NCBI GenBank assembly: GCA_016841045.1
Contig: JAENZX010000033.1
Coordinates: 1 to 40,598 of the forward strand
Direction of reading: 5' to 3'
Length of the DNA: 40,598 nt
DNA from: Thermincola carboxydiphila
GTDB taxonomy: Bacteria > Bacillota > Thermincolia > Thermincolales > UBA2595
Of this stretch, positions 19,464 through 28,285 are shown piece by piece. The translations under genes and the position numbers were made by a program. The notes beneath the pieces were generated by a model. The model had not been told where the DNA came from. It ran no database searches and worked only from the letters and a program-made list of their open reading frames with translations. The first letter of the stretch is position 1; each line of letters opens with the position of its first letter.

Positions 19464-21386
19464 ATGGAAAACAATAACATTGAGAGTCGCGTGTTTTATC
19501 CTTCCGAGGAAGTTATCAATAATGCCAATATTAAGCAGGCAATGTACGACGAGGCTAAAGCGGACCGCCTTGGTTGGTGGAAGAAGCAGGCCGACGAGCT
19601 GGTATCTTTTTTCAAGCCTTATGAAAAAGTTTTGGATGATAGTAATCCTCCGTTTTACAGGTGGTTTACCGGTGGAACAACTAACGTATCCTATAACTGC
19701 ATTGACCGCCATTATAATTCGCCGAAGCGGAACAAAGCAGCTATTTGTTATGAAAGTGAAATCGGCAGAAAAGTCGTTATGACATACAGAGACCTTTATG
19801 TTGAGGTAAACAAATTTGCCAATGTCTTAGCGGGATTGGGTGTTGAGAAGGGCGACAGGGTATGTCTATATATGCCAATGGTTCCAGAGGCTGCTGTGGC
19901 AATGCTGGCCTGCACCAGGATCGGTGCAATTCACTCAATTGTATTTGGGGGCTTCAGTTCCGACTCGCTGGCTGACAGGATTAATGATGCACAGGCGAAA
20001 GTCGTAATCACTGCTGACGGTAACTTCCGTAAAGGTACACCGTTCCCGCTTAAGGTAAATGCCGATGTTGCCATGCAGAATACACCTTCAGTCGAAAAGT
20101 GTGTTGTTGTAAAGAATGCCGGTAACGATGTGGAAATGGTTGAAGGCCGCGATGTTTGGTATCATGAACTGATGGCAGGCGCCGCTAAATACTACGAGCC
20201 TGAAGAGATGGAAAACGACGCTCCGTTATTTATATTATATACTTCCGGTTCCACCGGAAAACCAAAAGGTGTTCAGCACACTACAGCTGGATATCTGACT
20301 CAGGTTCAGTCTACACTGAAATACGTTTTTGACCTAAAGGAAACCGATACCTTCTGGTGCACTGCAGATATCGGTTGGATTACCGGTCACAGCTATGTGG
20401 TCTACGGCCCACTGGCACTTGGCATGACCACCTTTATGTATGATGGTACAGTTGATTATCCTGAAAAGGATAGGATGTGGGATATGGCTGAAAGATGGGG
20501 AGTAACAGTATTCTATACTGCCCCTACAGCTATCAGAACCTTCATGAAGTGGGGTGCTGAGTATCCTAAGAAGCATGACCTGTCACAAATCCGCCTGCTG
20601 GGTACTGTTGGCGAGCCTATCAACCCAGAGGCATGGATGTGGTATCACGAAAATATTGGCGGAGGCCGCTGCCCGATAATGGATACATGGTGGCAGACAG
20701 AAACCGGTGGCTTCATGATAACACCGACTCCGATGGTTTCTTTGAAGCCGGGTACTGCAACTATTCCGTTCCCTGGCATAGAGGTGGATATTGTTGATGA
20801 GAATAAGCAATCAGCAGATACAGGATACCTTGTTGTAAAATCTCCGTGGCCCTCGATGCTGATGACCATCTGGGGTGATGACGAGAGGTATATTGACCAG
20901 TACTGGAAGCGTTTCGGGGACTTTTACTTCGCCGGTGACGGAGCCAAGAGAGATGAAATGGGTTACATTTGGGTAACCGGTCGTGTTGATGATGTTCTTA
21001 ACGTTTCAGGTCACCGTCTCGGAACTGCTGAAATAGAAAGCGCACTGGTTGAATGCACGGAAGTTGCAGAAGCAGCAGTAATTGGTAAGAAGCACGATGT
21101 TAAGGGTGAAGCGCCATGTGCCTTCGTTATCCTTAAAGATGGTTATGAAGGAAACCCTGAGCTTATAGATAAGCTTAAGAAGCATGTAGGAGTGAAGATT
21201 GGTCCCATCGCCCGTCCGGATGATGTTATTTTCACTGCAGGTCTTCCAAAGACCCGTTCCGGTAAGATTATGCGCCGTCTACTCAGAGATATTGCAGAAG
21301 GCCGGACCTTGGGTGATGTAACTACATTGGCAGACCCTGGTGCTATGCAGGAGATTGCCTCTAAGTACAGCGGCAAGGAAGAATAA
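19464..21386 (+). CDS. acs: Acetyl-CoA synthetase (AMP-forming)
   Basis: The 640-residue enzyme activates acetate with ATP and CoA, and has the full length of the Acs family. The P-loop-like motif [11 protein letters not shown], the TWWQTETGG motif, and the C-terminal [15 protein letters not shown] with its catalytic, acetylatable lysine are all intact. [13 protein letters not shown] near residue 66 is the usual Acs N-terminal region. ATG 19464 follows GAGGAGG at normal spacing. It is a single-gene unit between the operon terminators and its own hairpin. A related but different AcsA-type gene with an internal deletion lies about 1.2 kb downstream. Confidence 0.96.
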   Translation: MENNNIESRVFYPSEEVINNANIKQAMYDEAKADRLGWWKKQADELVSFFKPYEKVLDDSNPPFYRWFTGGTTNVSYNCIDRHYNSPKRNKAAICYESEIGRKVVMTYRDLYVEVNKFANVLAGLGVEKGDRVCLYMPMVPEAAVAMLACTRIGAIHSIVFGGFSSDSLADRINDAQAKVVITADGNFRKGTPFPLKVNADVAMQNTPSVEKCVVVKNAGNDVEMVEGRDVWYHELMAGAAKYYEPEEMENDAPLFILYTSGSTGKPKGVQHTTAGYLTQVQSTLKYVFDLKETDTFWCTADIGWITGHSYVVYGPLALGMTTFMYDGTVDYPEKDRMWDMAERWGVTVFYTAPTAIRTFMKWGAEYPKKHDLSQIRLLGTVGEPINPEAWMWYHENIGGGRCPIMDTWWQTETGGFMITPTPMVSLKPGTATIPFPGIEVDIVDENKQSADTGYLVVKSPWPSMLMTIWGDDERYIDQYWKRFGDFYFAGDGAKRDEMGYIWVTGRVDDVLNVSGHRLGTAEIESALVECTEVAEAAVIGKKHDVKGEAPCAFVILKDGYEGNPELIDKLKKHVGVKIGPIARPDDVIFTAGLPKTRSGKIMRRLLRDIAEGRTLGDVTTLADPGAMQEIASKYSGKEE

Positions 21387-21411
21387 TTTAATGTAATATA
21401 AAGCTATTAAG

Positions 21412-21460
21412 GGGAGCGTCCCATAAGTTAAAAACTTATGATGACGCTCCCTCTAATTTT
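21412..21460 (+). terminator. Long hairpin terminator after acs
   Basis: GGGAGCGTC (21412-21420) pairs with GACGCTCCC (21443-21451), and inside it CATAAGTT (21422-21429) pairs with AACTTATG (21433-21440). A weak T-rich tail (TCTAATTTTTG) follows. Confidence 0.75.
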
Positions 21461-21475
21461 TGTTATAAAAGTTTA

Positions 21476-21497
21476 GTGGGCTCTTTCTCAAGCCCAC
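21476..21497. other. Small GC-rich hairpin in the acs downstream gap
   Basis: GTGGGCT (21476-21482) and AGCCCAC (21491-21497) form a 7-bp stem. A second palindrome, GCAAGT-GGGC-ACTTGC, lies at 21618-21633. Between them the sequence is AT-rich and I see no gene. Both precede the long hairpin element at 21664 and may belong to it. Confidence 0.5.
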
Positions 21498-21663
21498 TGA
21501 ATAGTTGCCAACATAGACAAGTTATGTGCTATACATAACAGTCCCCACTCAACATTAAATTTTTCAATATTGTATCAAACCAGGTATTTTCATTTTTTGC
21601 CGCAATCCCGCCCATAAGCAAGTGGGCACTTGCCTGAGATTTTTTTATTTTCCTTGCGGGTAA

Positions 21664-21897
21664 GTCCGGGAATCCGGTGGGGCGTTGCGTAAGATTTTCC
21701 CTGCACCGGCGTTGTGAGGAATTTTACCGAAGCCTCCGCTAAGCGAAGTCACAGACCGGAGCCACGGATGGCGGAGCCGCCCCTGAGGCAGGAGCCGAAT
21801 TGGGCGGTTTAGTCTGTGACTTCGCCAGGAGCAAGGTTAGATTCCTCTGACGCAGGTGTGGAAAATCGGCGCAATGCCTCGCCGGATTCCCCGGCAC
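21664..21897. repeat. Long imperfect hairpin element, ~234 nt; candidate structured RNA or palindromic mobile element
   Basis: The stretch folds on itself in register through nested arms: 21664-21689 with 21870-21897 (near-complete, with G-U pairs), GATTTTCC 21693-21700 with GGAAAATC 21860-21867, 21709-21722 with 21841-21853, and a perfect 14-bp arm GCGAAGTCACAGAC 21743-21756 with 21812-21825. The 55-nt apical part contains the small hairpin GGCGG-AG-CCGCC (21770-21781) and three GGAGCC units. It is much more GC-rich than its flanks. No significant open frame runs through it. I do not recognise a known RNA family. It could be a structured non-coding RNA, a MITE-like palindrome or a decayed mobile element; the spared pairing with G-U pairs favours an RNA role. 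Confidence 0.75.
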
Positions 21898-21968
21898 TAA
21901 GTTTCAGGAGTTTGAAAAAAAGGAACGCCCCATTTTGGACATTCCCACTTCGTTTATGTTGAATTAAT

Positions 21969-22325
21969 TTAATTATTCATAATATTTTTGTCGAACTTTC
22001 CTTTAGCAGTAAAGGCGGCCCAGTCGACAAAGGAAATACCTGAATTGGCATAAAACTCGATTTCTTTAGCACGTTCCTCATCCCACTGTGTATAAAATTC
22101 TTTAACTTCAGCAAGTGCCTCAAAGAAGATGTCTTCATCCATTAACCCGGACTGAAACAGCAGGACTTTTAAAGTATTATTCTCCTGTTCGAGATTCTTT
22201 AGCCTTCTAAAAAGTTCAATAAATAAAAGACGTGCGTACTCCTCGTTTATGGGACGCTTGGCGTCAATCAGCATGGACCAGATTGTTTTGTCAGCCAGCA
22301 TATCCCACGGTTCGTCTTTATTCAT
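21969..22325 (-). CDS. Small acidic, helical protein of unknown function
   Basis: I do not recognise this 118-residue protein. The ATG at 22325 follows AAAGGCGG at good spacing; longer in-frame openings to 22499 run into a basic, low-quality sequence and lack a site. The protein is largely helical and charged, with a likely coiled-coil segment around residues 30-58 (RLLFIELFRRLKNLEQENN). It has no signal peptide or membrane segment, so a cytoplasmic role is expected. It is transcribed divergently from the deleted AcsA-type gene, across a ~220-base gap, and follows the long hairpin element. Confidence 0.65.
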   Translation of the reverse strand: MNKDEPWDMLADKTIWSMLIDAKRPINEEYARLLFIELFRRLKNLEQENNTLKVLLFQSGLMDEDIFFEALAEVKEFYTQWDEERAKEIEFYANSGISFVDWAAFTAKGKFDKNIMNN

Positions 22326-22548
22326 AAATATACCGCCTTTCAGTATTTTCATAGTAACAGTCTTCCTCGAAAAAACATCTTTATACAGGAAGAATATGTG
22401 AAGTATAGTGTAGTCTAAAAATACCGTTCGCGAGCGCGAGGTGACCGTTCGGGGTCTGGAAACGACAGTTCGTCGGAAAAAAATGACGAAATCCGACAAG
22501 ATGTAATAGAATTAGACAATGGCAAGCTCGAAAGAGGAGGCGATAGTT

Positions 22549-23142
22549 ATGGCGGAAGACGCAGCATTTAGCTGGTCCGCCATCAGCAGATCTAACCTTG
22601 CATATGAAGCTTTTGACATGGTTGATGAAAAAGAGCGTAAAAAGATCTTTGCTTTTGCGGACATTAAAGCCGGTTCAAATAAGGCTGCCAATATTCTAAG
22701 AAAATACGGTGTTGGTAAAGGTGACTACGTATTTATTTTCATGCCCAGGAGCCCGGAACTTTATTTCAACTTTATTGGAATATTTAAGATTGGAGCAATT
22801 GCAGTCCCGCTGTTTAAGGACTTTACAGAAGGTGCGTTAAGAGACCTGCTTGTTGATCGTGAAGCTGCTGCAATTATTATTACACCTGAATTTAAGGGAC
22901 GCATTTTAAGATATGAACTTCCCAACTTGAAATACGTTTTTGTCGTTGGAGCTAATGGTGAACTTGGCCAGCGAGAGATTGACTGGGACGCGGAATTTGC
23001 CCGGGCTTCCACAGAGGCTGAGCCAGAATGGGTAGATCCTAATTATGGGGATACTTCCAACATACATTCAGGTAAAATCATGCGCCGTATTCTCAAGGCC
23101 TGGGAACAGGAAGTGTCTGTCGGTGACTCTTCTGAATCGTAA
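22549..23142 (+). pseudogene. AcsA-type acyl-CoA synthetase with an in-frame central deletion
   Basis: The 197-residue product joins the first ~170 residues of a Bacillus AcsA-like AMP-forming ligase (FIFMPRSPELYFNFIG, KIGAIAVPLF) directly to its last ~24 residues (SGKIMRRILKAWEQEV). The junction reads YGDTSNIHSGKIMRR; the normal protein continues after this N-terminal part into [11 protein letters not shown]. About 350 central residues, including the ATP-binding loop and most of the active site, are missing, so it cannot be a working synthetase. The start at 22549 has a strong AGAGGAGG site 8 bases away, and the frame is open throughout. It is either a recent pseudogene or a retained short protein. 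It is not a partial copy of the neighbouring acs: its N-terminal sequence is of a different subtype. Confidence 0.85.
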
Positions 23143-23156
23143 TTAATGTGGATAGT

Positions 23157-23285
23157 TTGGTAGCGGGTAGGAGCTGCTAGTGGCTTTTAGTACAGAAAGG
23201 TTTGCATGCGCAAACCTTTCAGACTTTAACCAGCCACTAGCACTTTTAATTCTCATCACTACCCACTCCCCACCAAGCACTACTT
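23157..23285. repeat. Palindromic repeat cluster of the TAGTGGGTAGTG family
   Basis: Nested inverted arms form a cruciform-like unit: GAAAGGTTTGC (23195-23205) with GCAAACCTTTC (23210-23220), CTAGTGGCT (23177-23185) with AGCCACTAG (23232-23240), and outer GTAGCGGGTAG-type with CTACCCACT-type sequence. The GGTTTGC/GCAAACC core recurs at 31336-31353. It separates the deleted AcsA gene from the lytic transglycosylase gene. Confidence 0.75.
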
Positions 23286-23362
23286 ATTTTCCAGCAGGAT
23301 ATTTCTATTTAATCGAGAATTATAACTAATACCTTTGTCCCGTAATTTTTGGAGGATACACA

Positions 23363-24388
23363 ATGGCTAAACTAGTAATTAGGTCTTGGCGTCCAATATT
23401 TAGATTTAACTCTAAAAAGTTATTTAAAAAGTGTAAAAAATTTCTCCGTAAGATAACTTTATGGAGGGCTTTTTGGTTTGTGCTGTTTGCTTTTATATGG
23501 GCTACTGTTTATTGGACTTCATTTAGTGACAGCATTTTGGAGTATAGAGCAAAACAGAAGCCGCCATTTACCGAGCTGCCTGCAAATGCCAAATTTGACA
23601 TTCCAACCACATTGGTATATATGAAAGAAAAAAGGACAGTGGTCAGGACAAATATAAAGAATGTATTTAAAATAATCCTTAGAGATATAGGTTTTGGGCA
23701 GATGGAAAGCAAAAAACTCGTTAGTATAAGCGCTGCTATGCCAGTTTCGTCTGATCTTGACAAAAACCTCATGGCTGATGACGGAAGGAAAAAGGTCGAA
23801 GGGGACTGGGGAATTATTAAAGAGAATCTTGTAGATGCCCTTAAGTCGTATGGATATATGCTCAGTGTGAAGATAGTAAGTATTCAAAGTGAGACCGGAA
23901 AACAGGTTAAGATGGTAGTTGCTGAAACGGGAGAACTGGTTCCCTGGGATAAAACCGATAGGATTCTACGCTGGGCGCCTTACATTCAGACTGCTTCGCA
24001 GAAATACCAGGTGGATCCTGCAATTATAGCAGCAGTTATAGAGCAGGAGTCCGGAGGTAACCCCAGGGCTGGCAGTCACGCAGGCGCTCAGGGACTAATG
24101 CAGCTGATGCCCCGGACGGCGAAGGGGTTAGGGGTAGACCCTTGGGACCCCGCGCAAAATATAGATGGAGGGACACGCTATCTTTTATACCAGTATAGGC
24201 GGTTCGGAAACCTTGAACAGGCTTTAGCGGCTTATAATGCAGGGCCGGGGAATGTAATCGACGGCGATTACCTGTACATTTCCGAGACTCAACGCTATAT
24301 AAGGAATGTTCCCAGATTAATTGAAAAATATAGAGATGTCTTCGCCACAGCGGGACGGGCAAGTAGTAGGAACTATATTGTGCAGTAA
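23363..24388 (+). CDS. Membrane-anchored lytic transglycosylase (SLT domain)
   Basis: The 341-residue protein has a strongly basic N-terminus, one membrane helix at about residues 36-53, a ~150-residue linker region I do not recognise, and a C-terminal SLT/lysozyme-like domain (about 205-330). The catalytic glutamate is probably E229 in EQESGGNP, followed by GAQGLMQLMPRTA and AYNAGPGNV, the standard motifs. It would cleave peptidoglycan glycan strands outside the membrane with formation of anhydromuramic ends. ATG 23363 follows TTTGGAGG. It converges on the DUF881 gene group and is closed by a strong terminator. Similar proteins act in growth, sporulation or secretion; nothing here selects one. 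Confidence 0.9.
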   Translation: MAKLVIRSWRPIFRFNSKKLFKKCKKFLRKITLWRAFWFVLFAFIWATVYWTSFSDSILEYRAKQKPPFTELPANAKFDIPTTLVYMKEKRTVVRTNIKNVFKIILRDIGFGQMESKKLVSISAAMPVSSDLDKNLMADDGRKKVEGDWGIIKENLVDALKSYGYMLSVKIVSIQSETGKQVKMVVAETGELVPWDKTDRILRWAPYIQTASQKYQVDPAIIAAVIEQESGGNPRAGSHAGAQGLMQLMPRTAKGLGVDPWDPAQNIDGGTRYLLYQYRRFGNLEQALAAYNAGPGNVIDGDYLYISETQRYIRNVPRLIEKYRDVFATAGRASSRNYIVQ

Positions 24389-24445
24389 GAAGTCGGCAGT
24401 TGACAGATGACAGTCGATAGTGGGCAGTTGTTTAGAAGCAATACG

Positions 24446-24479
24446 AAAGGAACGGTTTAAGTACAACCGTTCCTTTTTT
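24446..24479 (+). terminator. Intrinsic terminator after the lytic transglycosylase gene
   Basis: AAAGGAACGGTT (24446-24457) and AACCGTTCCTTT (24465-24476) form a perfect 12-bp stem around TAAGTAC, with a T run on the plus strand. On the minus strand only three T follow, so it is weaker for the convergent gene. A 40-base AGTCGGCAGTTGACAGATGA-like low-complexity stretch precedes it. Confidence 0.88.
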
Positions 24480-25170
24480 ACTCAGTGACTAATTTGGAGT
24501 ATTCAAATTTGGGCGGCAGGGCCGGTGGTAAGGTTATCTTTTCAGATTGTTCTATTACCAAAGGTATCTTATAGACGACTCTAAGGTTGTCTATGATTCC
24601 TGAGGGGATAGAAATACCCTTATCAAGGGCTGCGGGTTCTCCTATAGCCTTGACTACATACGGGTAGAATACCTTGTGGCCATTTATTAGAATGGCAGAG
24701 TATTCCTCACCGGGCGTGACAAAAGTATTTTGAGTGATGCGAATGCCATTTACGGAGATGGCTTCTGCTCCTGCATTCCAAAGTTCATTTACTATGTCGA
24801 TAACGTCCTGATAGCCGAAATAGTTTATATCGTTTTCAGGAATGGTTACGGTTATTCCCGGCCCTTCTACAGTATTAGAACCAATTGCAATACTCAGCTT
24901 TTGCTGCTCCCTTGTCATAGCTTCCAATACAGATTTGTTCTGGTCAGCAGTTTGTTCAAGAAGTTTAAGCTGGGTTCTTAGATCCCAAACTTCCCGGATT
25001 AGCTGGTAATACTTAGAAGTTAGGTTTCTTGCCATTGCAGCAAGGGCTTCGCTGTTTTGCGAATTGAGGTCTTTTTCCAGAGCCTTATGTGTGCTGAACT
25101 GCAGTGATAGCAGAAGGCCAAGGGAGGCGAAGGCGACTGTAAGGGAAAGCTGCCATTTTTTTTTGAACAT
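24478..25170 (-). CDS. DUF881 family membrane-anchored protein (second copy)
   Basis: The 230-residue protein has a basic start and one membrane helix at about residues 8-24, then a coiled-coil region (about 33-92) and a C-terminal DUF881 domain with VEGPGITVTI, NELWNAGAEAISVNGIRI and the AIGEP motif. DUF881 proteins (YlxW/YlxX-like) are linked to cell division gene clusters in Firmicutes, but their function is not established. ATG follows GAGGTGTAA at normal spacing. It is third of three minus-strand genes, three bases after the small basic protein gene, and is a paralogue of the first. Confidence 0.9.
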   Translation of the reverse strand: MFKKKWQLSLTVAFASLGLLLSLQFSTHKALEKDLNSQNSEALAAMARNLTSKYYQLIREVWDLRTQLKLLEQTADQNKSVLEAMTREQQKLSIAIGSNTVEGPGITVTIPENDINYFGYQDVIDIVNELWNAGAEAISVNGIRITQNTFVTPGEEYSAILINGHKVFYPYVVKAIGEPAALDKGISIPSGIIDNLRVVYKIPLVIEQSEKITLPPALPPKFEYSKLVTE

Positions 25171-25173
25171 ACA

Positions 25174-25551
25174 TTACACCTCATGGGAAGCTGATTGAGA
25201 TTTCTTTATATTTTGATGAAGGTAGCGATTAATAAATTCACGTCTGATGATAGCCAGGTTCTGAAATATCCTTACACCGAAAACAAAAATTACTACATAA
25301 TAAAGGTCTACACCTATCCATTCACCAGTAAGAACCATAAAGGCTGAAAGGGTACCGTTGATAAAGAAACCAGTCATGAGAATTGCTGCGTCATAAGTAT
25401 TCTGCATTACACCCCTTACTCCGCCCAATGTTGAATCGAGAGTTGCCAAAATGGCAACAGAAAGATAAGGTGCAAACTCCGGGGGAAGGGAAAAAGTAAA
25501 AGTCTGGCCGACCAGGAAACCTAACAATAAAGCTAAAAGGGGCAGCCACAT
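25174..25551 (-). CDS. sbp: Small basic protein family (DUF1290) membrane protein
   Basis: The 125-residue protein has three or four hydrophobic segments and the motif LDSTLGGVRG, followed by AAILMTGFFINGTLSA, characteristic of the Sbp/DUF1290 family. In Bacillus the homologous gene lies beside ylxW and ylxX and near ftsA-ftsZ; its function is unclear. The ATG overlaps the stop of the upstream DUF881 gene (TAATG), so the two are translationally coupled. It is sandwiched between two DUF881 paralogues, which supports a joint membrane role. Confidence 0.9.
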   Translation of the reverse strand: MWLPLLALLLGFLVGQTFTFSLPPEFAPYLSVAILATLDSTLGGVRGVMQNTYDAAILMTGFFINGTLSAFMVLTGEWIGVDLYYVVIFVFGVRIFQNLAIIRREFINRYLHQNIKKSQSASHEV

Positions 25552-26261
25552 TACTTTTCACCTTCTTTCAGAGGTACCGCATAGTTAAAGGTATAACTTC
25601 CTTTATATGCGGGGATAAGTATTTCGTCCTTTTTTTCCAGAGTGACGGGAAAGTTACCAAGCTCCAGGAATCCATATTCACCGGATTGGGCTACGGCTTC
25701 AAGCTTATCAGGATCACCTATCGCCTGGATTCGATATGGGGGGGCTAACCGGTGTGTATTAACCAAAATAATGTTACCTGCACATCGTATGTCGGTTGTT
25801 GAGACAACTCTGTCATTGTTCACCGAGATGGCTTCCGCTCCGGCTGCCCGCAGGTCATTTACTATATAGAGGATGCTGGAGAAGTGTATTAAGTACATTT
25901 CTGGCTCTTTGGACGTGCGGGCTTTTTCCTGGTCATCAAGGGTGATGACGATTCCGGGACCAGTGACTTTTGTTAAACCGGCGGCAAAAGTCAATTCCTC
26001 GATGTTCTTTTTTAAGGGTGCAAGCCCGTTTTCGCCTGATTTGGTTGCATGGTACTCTTCTATCTTTTTTCGGCTCGCGGTGATTTCCGTTTCCAGCTCC
26101 TGGTTTTTATTTTCCTGAGTTTTAATGAAGTCAACTAGGGTTTTGTTTCGAGCCGCAGTCGGATTGACTTCCTGGAGCTGGGTTTTAAGATTAGATGTAA
26201 AGAGCAGTCCGAATAAAAGGCACACAAGTGTTATGGAAAGATGCCAGTTTTCAAGCTTCAA
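25551..26261 (-). CDS. DUF881 family membrane-anchored protein (first copy)
   Basis: The 236-residue product begins at a TTG (26261) that follows AAGGAGGGTCC. It has one N-terminal membrane helix (about residues 8-24), a coiled coil (about 28-80) and a DUF881 domain with VTGPGIVITLDD, DLRAAGAEAISVNN and QAIGDPDKLE. It heads a minus-strand trio with sbp and the second DUF881 gene and diverges from cdaA across a 250-base gap. The architecture is the same as its paralogue, but sequence identity is modest by eye. Confidence 0.9.
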   Translation of the reverse strand: MKLENWHLSITLVCLLFGLLFTSNLKTQLQEVNPTAARNKTLVDFIKTQENKNQELETEITASRKKIEEYHATKSGENGLAPLKKNIEELTFAAGLTKVTGPGIVITLDDQEKARTSKEPEMYLIHFSSILYIVNDLRAAGAEAISVNNDRVVSTTDIRCAGNIILVNTHRLAPPYRIQAIGDPDKLEAVAQSGEYGFLELGNFPVTLEKKDEILIPAYKGSYTFNYAVPLKEGEK

Positions 26262-26512
26262 AAAAGGACCCTCCTTAAATTACAGATACTTAAATAATAT
26301 TCGGCAACGGGTATCAAACTTCCTTCTGAAAGACCAAGAAATAAAGGGTAAAGAGCTATATTTGGAGAAATTTAACAAACATTAAAGGGTAATATTAACT
26401 TTCGTCGAATGAATGACAAAAAGAACAATAGTTAGGGTAAGTAGTGGGGTAATTACACATAATAGTAAAGGCTCCGATTTGGGGCCTACGGGTATCAGAA
26501 TGGGGTGCGGAG

Positions 26513-27331
26513 ATGCTGGCTCAACTGCCCACAATCAGTTTAATCAATATTATCGATATGTTGGTAGTGGCAGTTTTAATATATAAACTGTTTCAATTGA
26601 TTAGGGAAACAAGAGCAGTCCAACTGTTAAAAGGTCTCGTTGTTTTGCTGGTTGCGGCTACTGTTAGTGACTGGCTTCATCTTTATACCATCAACTGGAT
26701 TCTGGAAAATGTCAGGACTATGGTTGTGGTCGCAATTCCTGTGGTTTTTCAGCCCGAACTGCGCCGTACCCTTGAACGGTTGGGTAGGGGGAAGCTTTTT
26801 GGCGGGCCACAGGTTATTTTGGGTGAAGAAGATACTCGGAGAATTATCAACGAAATAGTAAGGTCTATGGTTAACATGGCCAAGAATAAAACCGGTGCAC
26901 TAATAGTGCTTGAACGTGAGACCGGAATAACTGACTACATAGAAACAGGCGTTGCCCTGGACAGTATTGTTTCCGGAGAACTGCTGACAAACATTTTTAT
27001 ATCCAATTCGCCGCTGCATGATGGAGCGGTGATCATCAGAGGTGACCGGGTAGCAGCTGCCGGCTGTTTCCTGCCGTTATCCGAGTCTCCTAAATTAAGC
27101 CAGGAATTGGGAACAAGGCATAGGGCTGCTATTGGTGTAAGCGAACTTTCTGATGCAGTGGCCCTGGTAGTATCGGAGGAAACGGGGATCATTTCTATTG
27201 CATATGAAGGTAAGTTGATGAGAAATCTTGATGAAAAAATTACCAGAGACTTTCTTGAGGAAAAATTGTACCGGAAATCGAACGGGCAAGCTTCTTTCTG
27301 GAACTGGAGGTCAAAACCTTGGGCAGACTAG
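26513..27331 (+). CDS. cdaA: Membrane diadenylate cyclase CdaA
   Basis: The 272-residue protein makes cyclic di-AMP from two ATP. Three hydrophobic helices occupy roughly the first 85 residues; the DisA_N catalytic domain follows, with the DGA motif at residues 170-172 and RHR at 202-204, both essential in this family. The start ATG lies after GGGTGCGGAG. The cdaR gene overlaps its end by 13 bases and glmM lies in the same unit, the conserved Firmicute cdaA-cdaR-glmM arrangement. c-di-AMP controls potassium and osmolyte balance and cell-wall homeostasis. Confidence 0.96.
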   Translation: MLAQLPTISLINIIDMLVVAVLIYKLFQLIRETRAVQLLKGLVVLLVAATVSDWLHLYTINWILENVRTMVVVAIPVVFQPELRRTLERLGRGKLFGGPQVILGEEDTRRIINEIVRSMVNMAKNKTGALIVLERETGITDYIETGVALDSIVSGELLTNIFISNSPLHDGAVIIRGDRVAAAGCFLPLSESPKLSQELGTRHRAAIGVSELSDAVALVVSEETGIISIAYEGKLMRNLDEKITRDFLEEKLYRKSNGQASFWNWRSKPWAD

Positions 27332-28245
27332 ATACAGGGGACAGGGGCCTTAAGGTATTATCCCTTTTGGTAGCTGTAGTTTTATGGGTATATGTTTCCA
27401 ATGAATTGAATCCCACTAAAGAACGGGAATTCAGAGACGTTGGAGTCGACATTCGTGGGGTAGCCTCTAATCTTGCTGTATCTGAACTCCCAGGAAGTGT
27501 CAGGATTAGGGTGCAGGCAAGTCAGGATGTAATTTCAGAGTTGAACCCTGGGTCTATTGAAGTCTTCGCAGATCTTAAGAATGTAAAAGTGGGGCGAAAT
27601 ATTATTCCGCTGGAAGTTCAGGTTCCTTCTGGTGTAAAAGTGGTGGATCTGAAACCCCAGCAGGCAGAAATCAATGTAGAGCCCCTGACGGAGAAACAGG
27701 TATCGGTCAAAGTTAGGTATGGAGATTCTATTGATAGAGGGTACAAAGTCGGCACAATACAGACAAAACCTGACGAGATTATTGTTCGGGGTCCTAAGAG
27801 TATTGTGGATGGAGTCTCGTCTGCTGTGATTGATATTAGTATAGCCAATAGGCAGAAGTCTTTTAGTGAAAACGTTCCGATCAGGGTCACCGATGAGTTG
27901 GGTACATTAATAGAGGAAAGGTTTATAAAAAAGATTCCACCGATGGTTGATGTGTTTGTTACTATTGTACCGGACCTGCCATCAAAGAAAGTACCGGTAA
28001 TTCCTGTGCTTACAGGAGAACCCAGTCCGGAGCATACAGTAACAATGACGGTTGTCGACCCGACGGAACTTATATTAACAGGAAAATCTGATGTTCTGGA
28101 AAATATCAGTCAAATATCAACTAAGGCAATAGACATTACCGGGGCGCAAAAGGATTTGTATATTGATATTGCACCTGATTTGCCTCCTGGTGTGGTTGCA
28201 AACAGACAGTCCCTGAAAGTTTTAATCAGAATAGGCGAGGAATAG
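27319..28245 (+). CDS. cdaR: CdaA regulator with YbbR repeats
   Basis: The 308-residue protein starts at a TTG inside the end of cdaA, with GGAGG upstream, and begins with a short tail and one membrane helix (about residues 10-28). The rest is repeated beta-rich YbbR domains on the outer side, each with a motif of the V.V.PP.V.V or I.VRGPKSIV type. In Bacillus and Listeria CdaR binds CdaA and modulates c-di-AMP production. The overlap with cdaA indicates coupled translation. Confidence 0.93.
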   Translation: MGRLDTGDRGLKVLSLLVAVVLWVYVSNELNPTKEREFRDVGVDIRGVASNLAVSELPGSVRIRVQASQDVISELNPGSIEVFADLKNVKVGRNIIPLEVQVPSGVKVVDLKPQQAEINVEPLTEKQVSVKVRYGDSIDRGYKVGTIQTKPDEIIVRGPKSIVDGVSSAVIDISIANRQKSFSENVPIRVTDELGTLIEERFIKKIPPMVDVFVTIVPDLPSKKVPVIPVLTGEPSPEHTVTMTVVDPTELILTGKSDVLENISQISTKAIDITGAQKDLYIDIAPDLPPGVVANRQSLKVLIRIGEE

Positions 28246-28285
28246 AGCAATATGTCAGTTAATATCGATTAAACAGGGGGAGCGT

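Noticed and set aside
21664-21897. Known riboswitch, group II intron or HEARO-type RNA
   Set aside because: No group II domain V signature, no associated endonuclease or reverse transcriptase gene, and no class-specific core that I recognise; kept only as an unknown element.
24389-24430. Promoter or gene in the gap after the lytic transglycosylase
   Set aside because: The stretch is a low-complexity GCAGTTGACAGATGACAG-type sequence; the TTGACA in it has no matching -10 and leads directly into a terminator.
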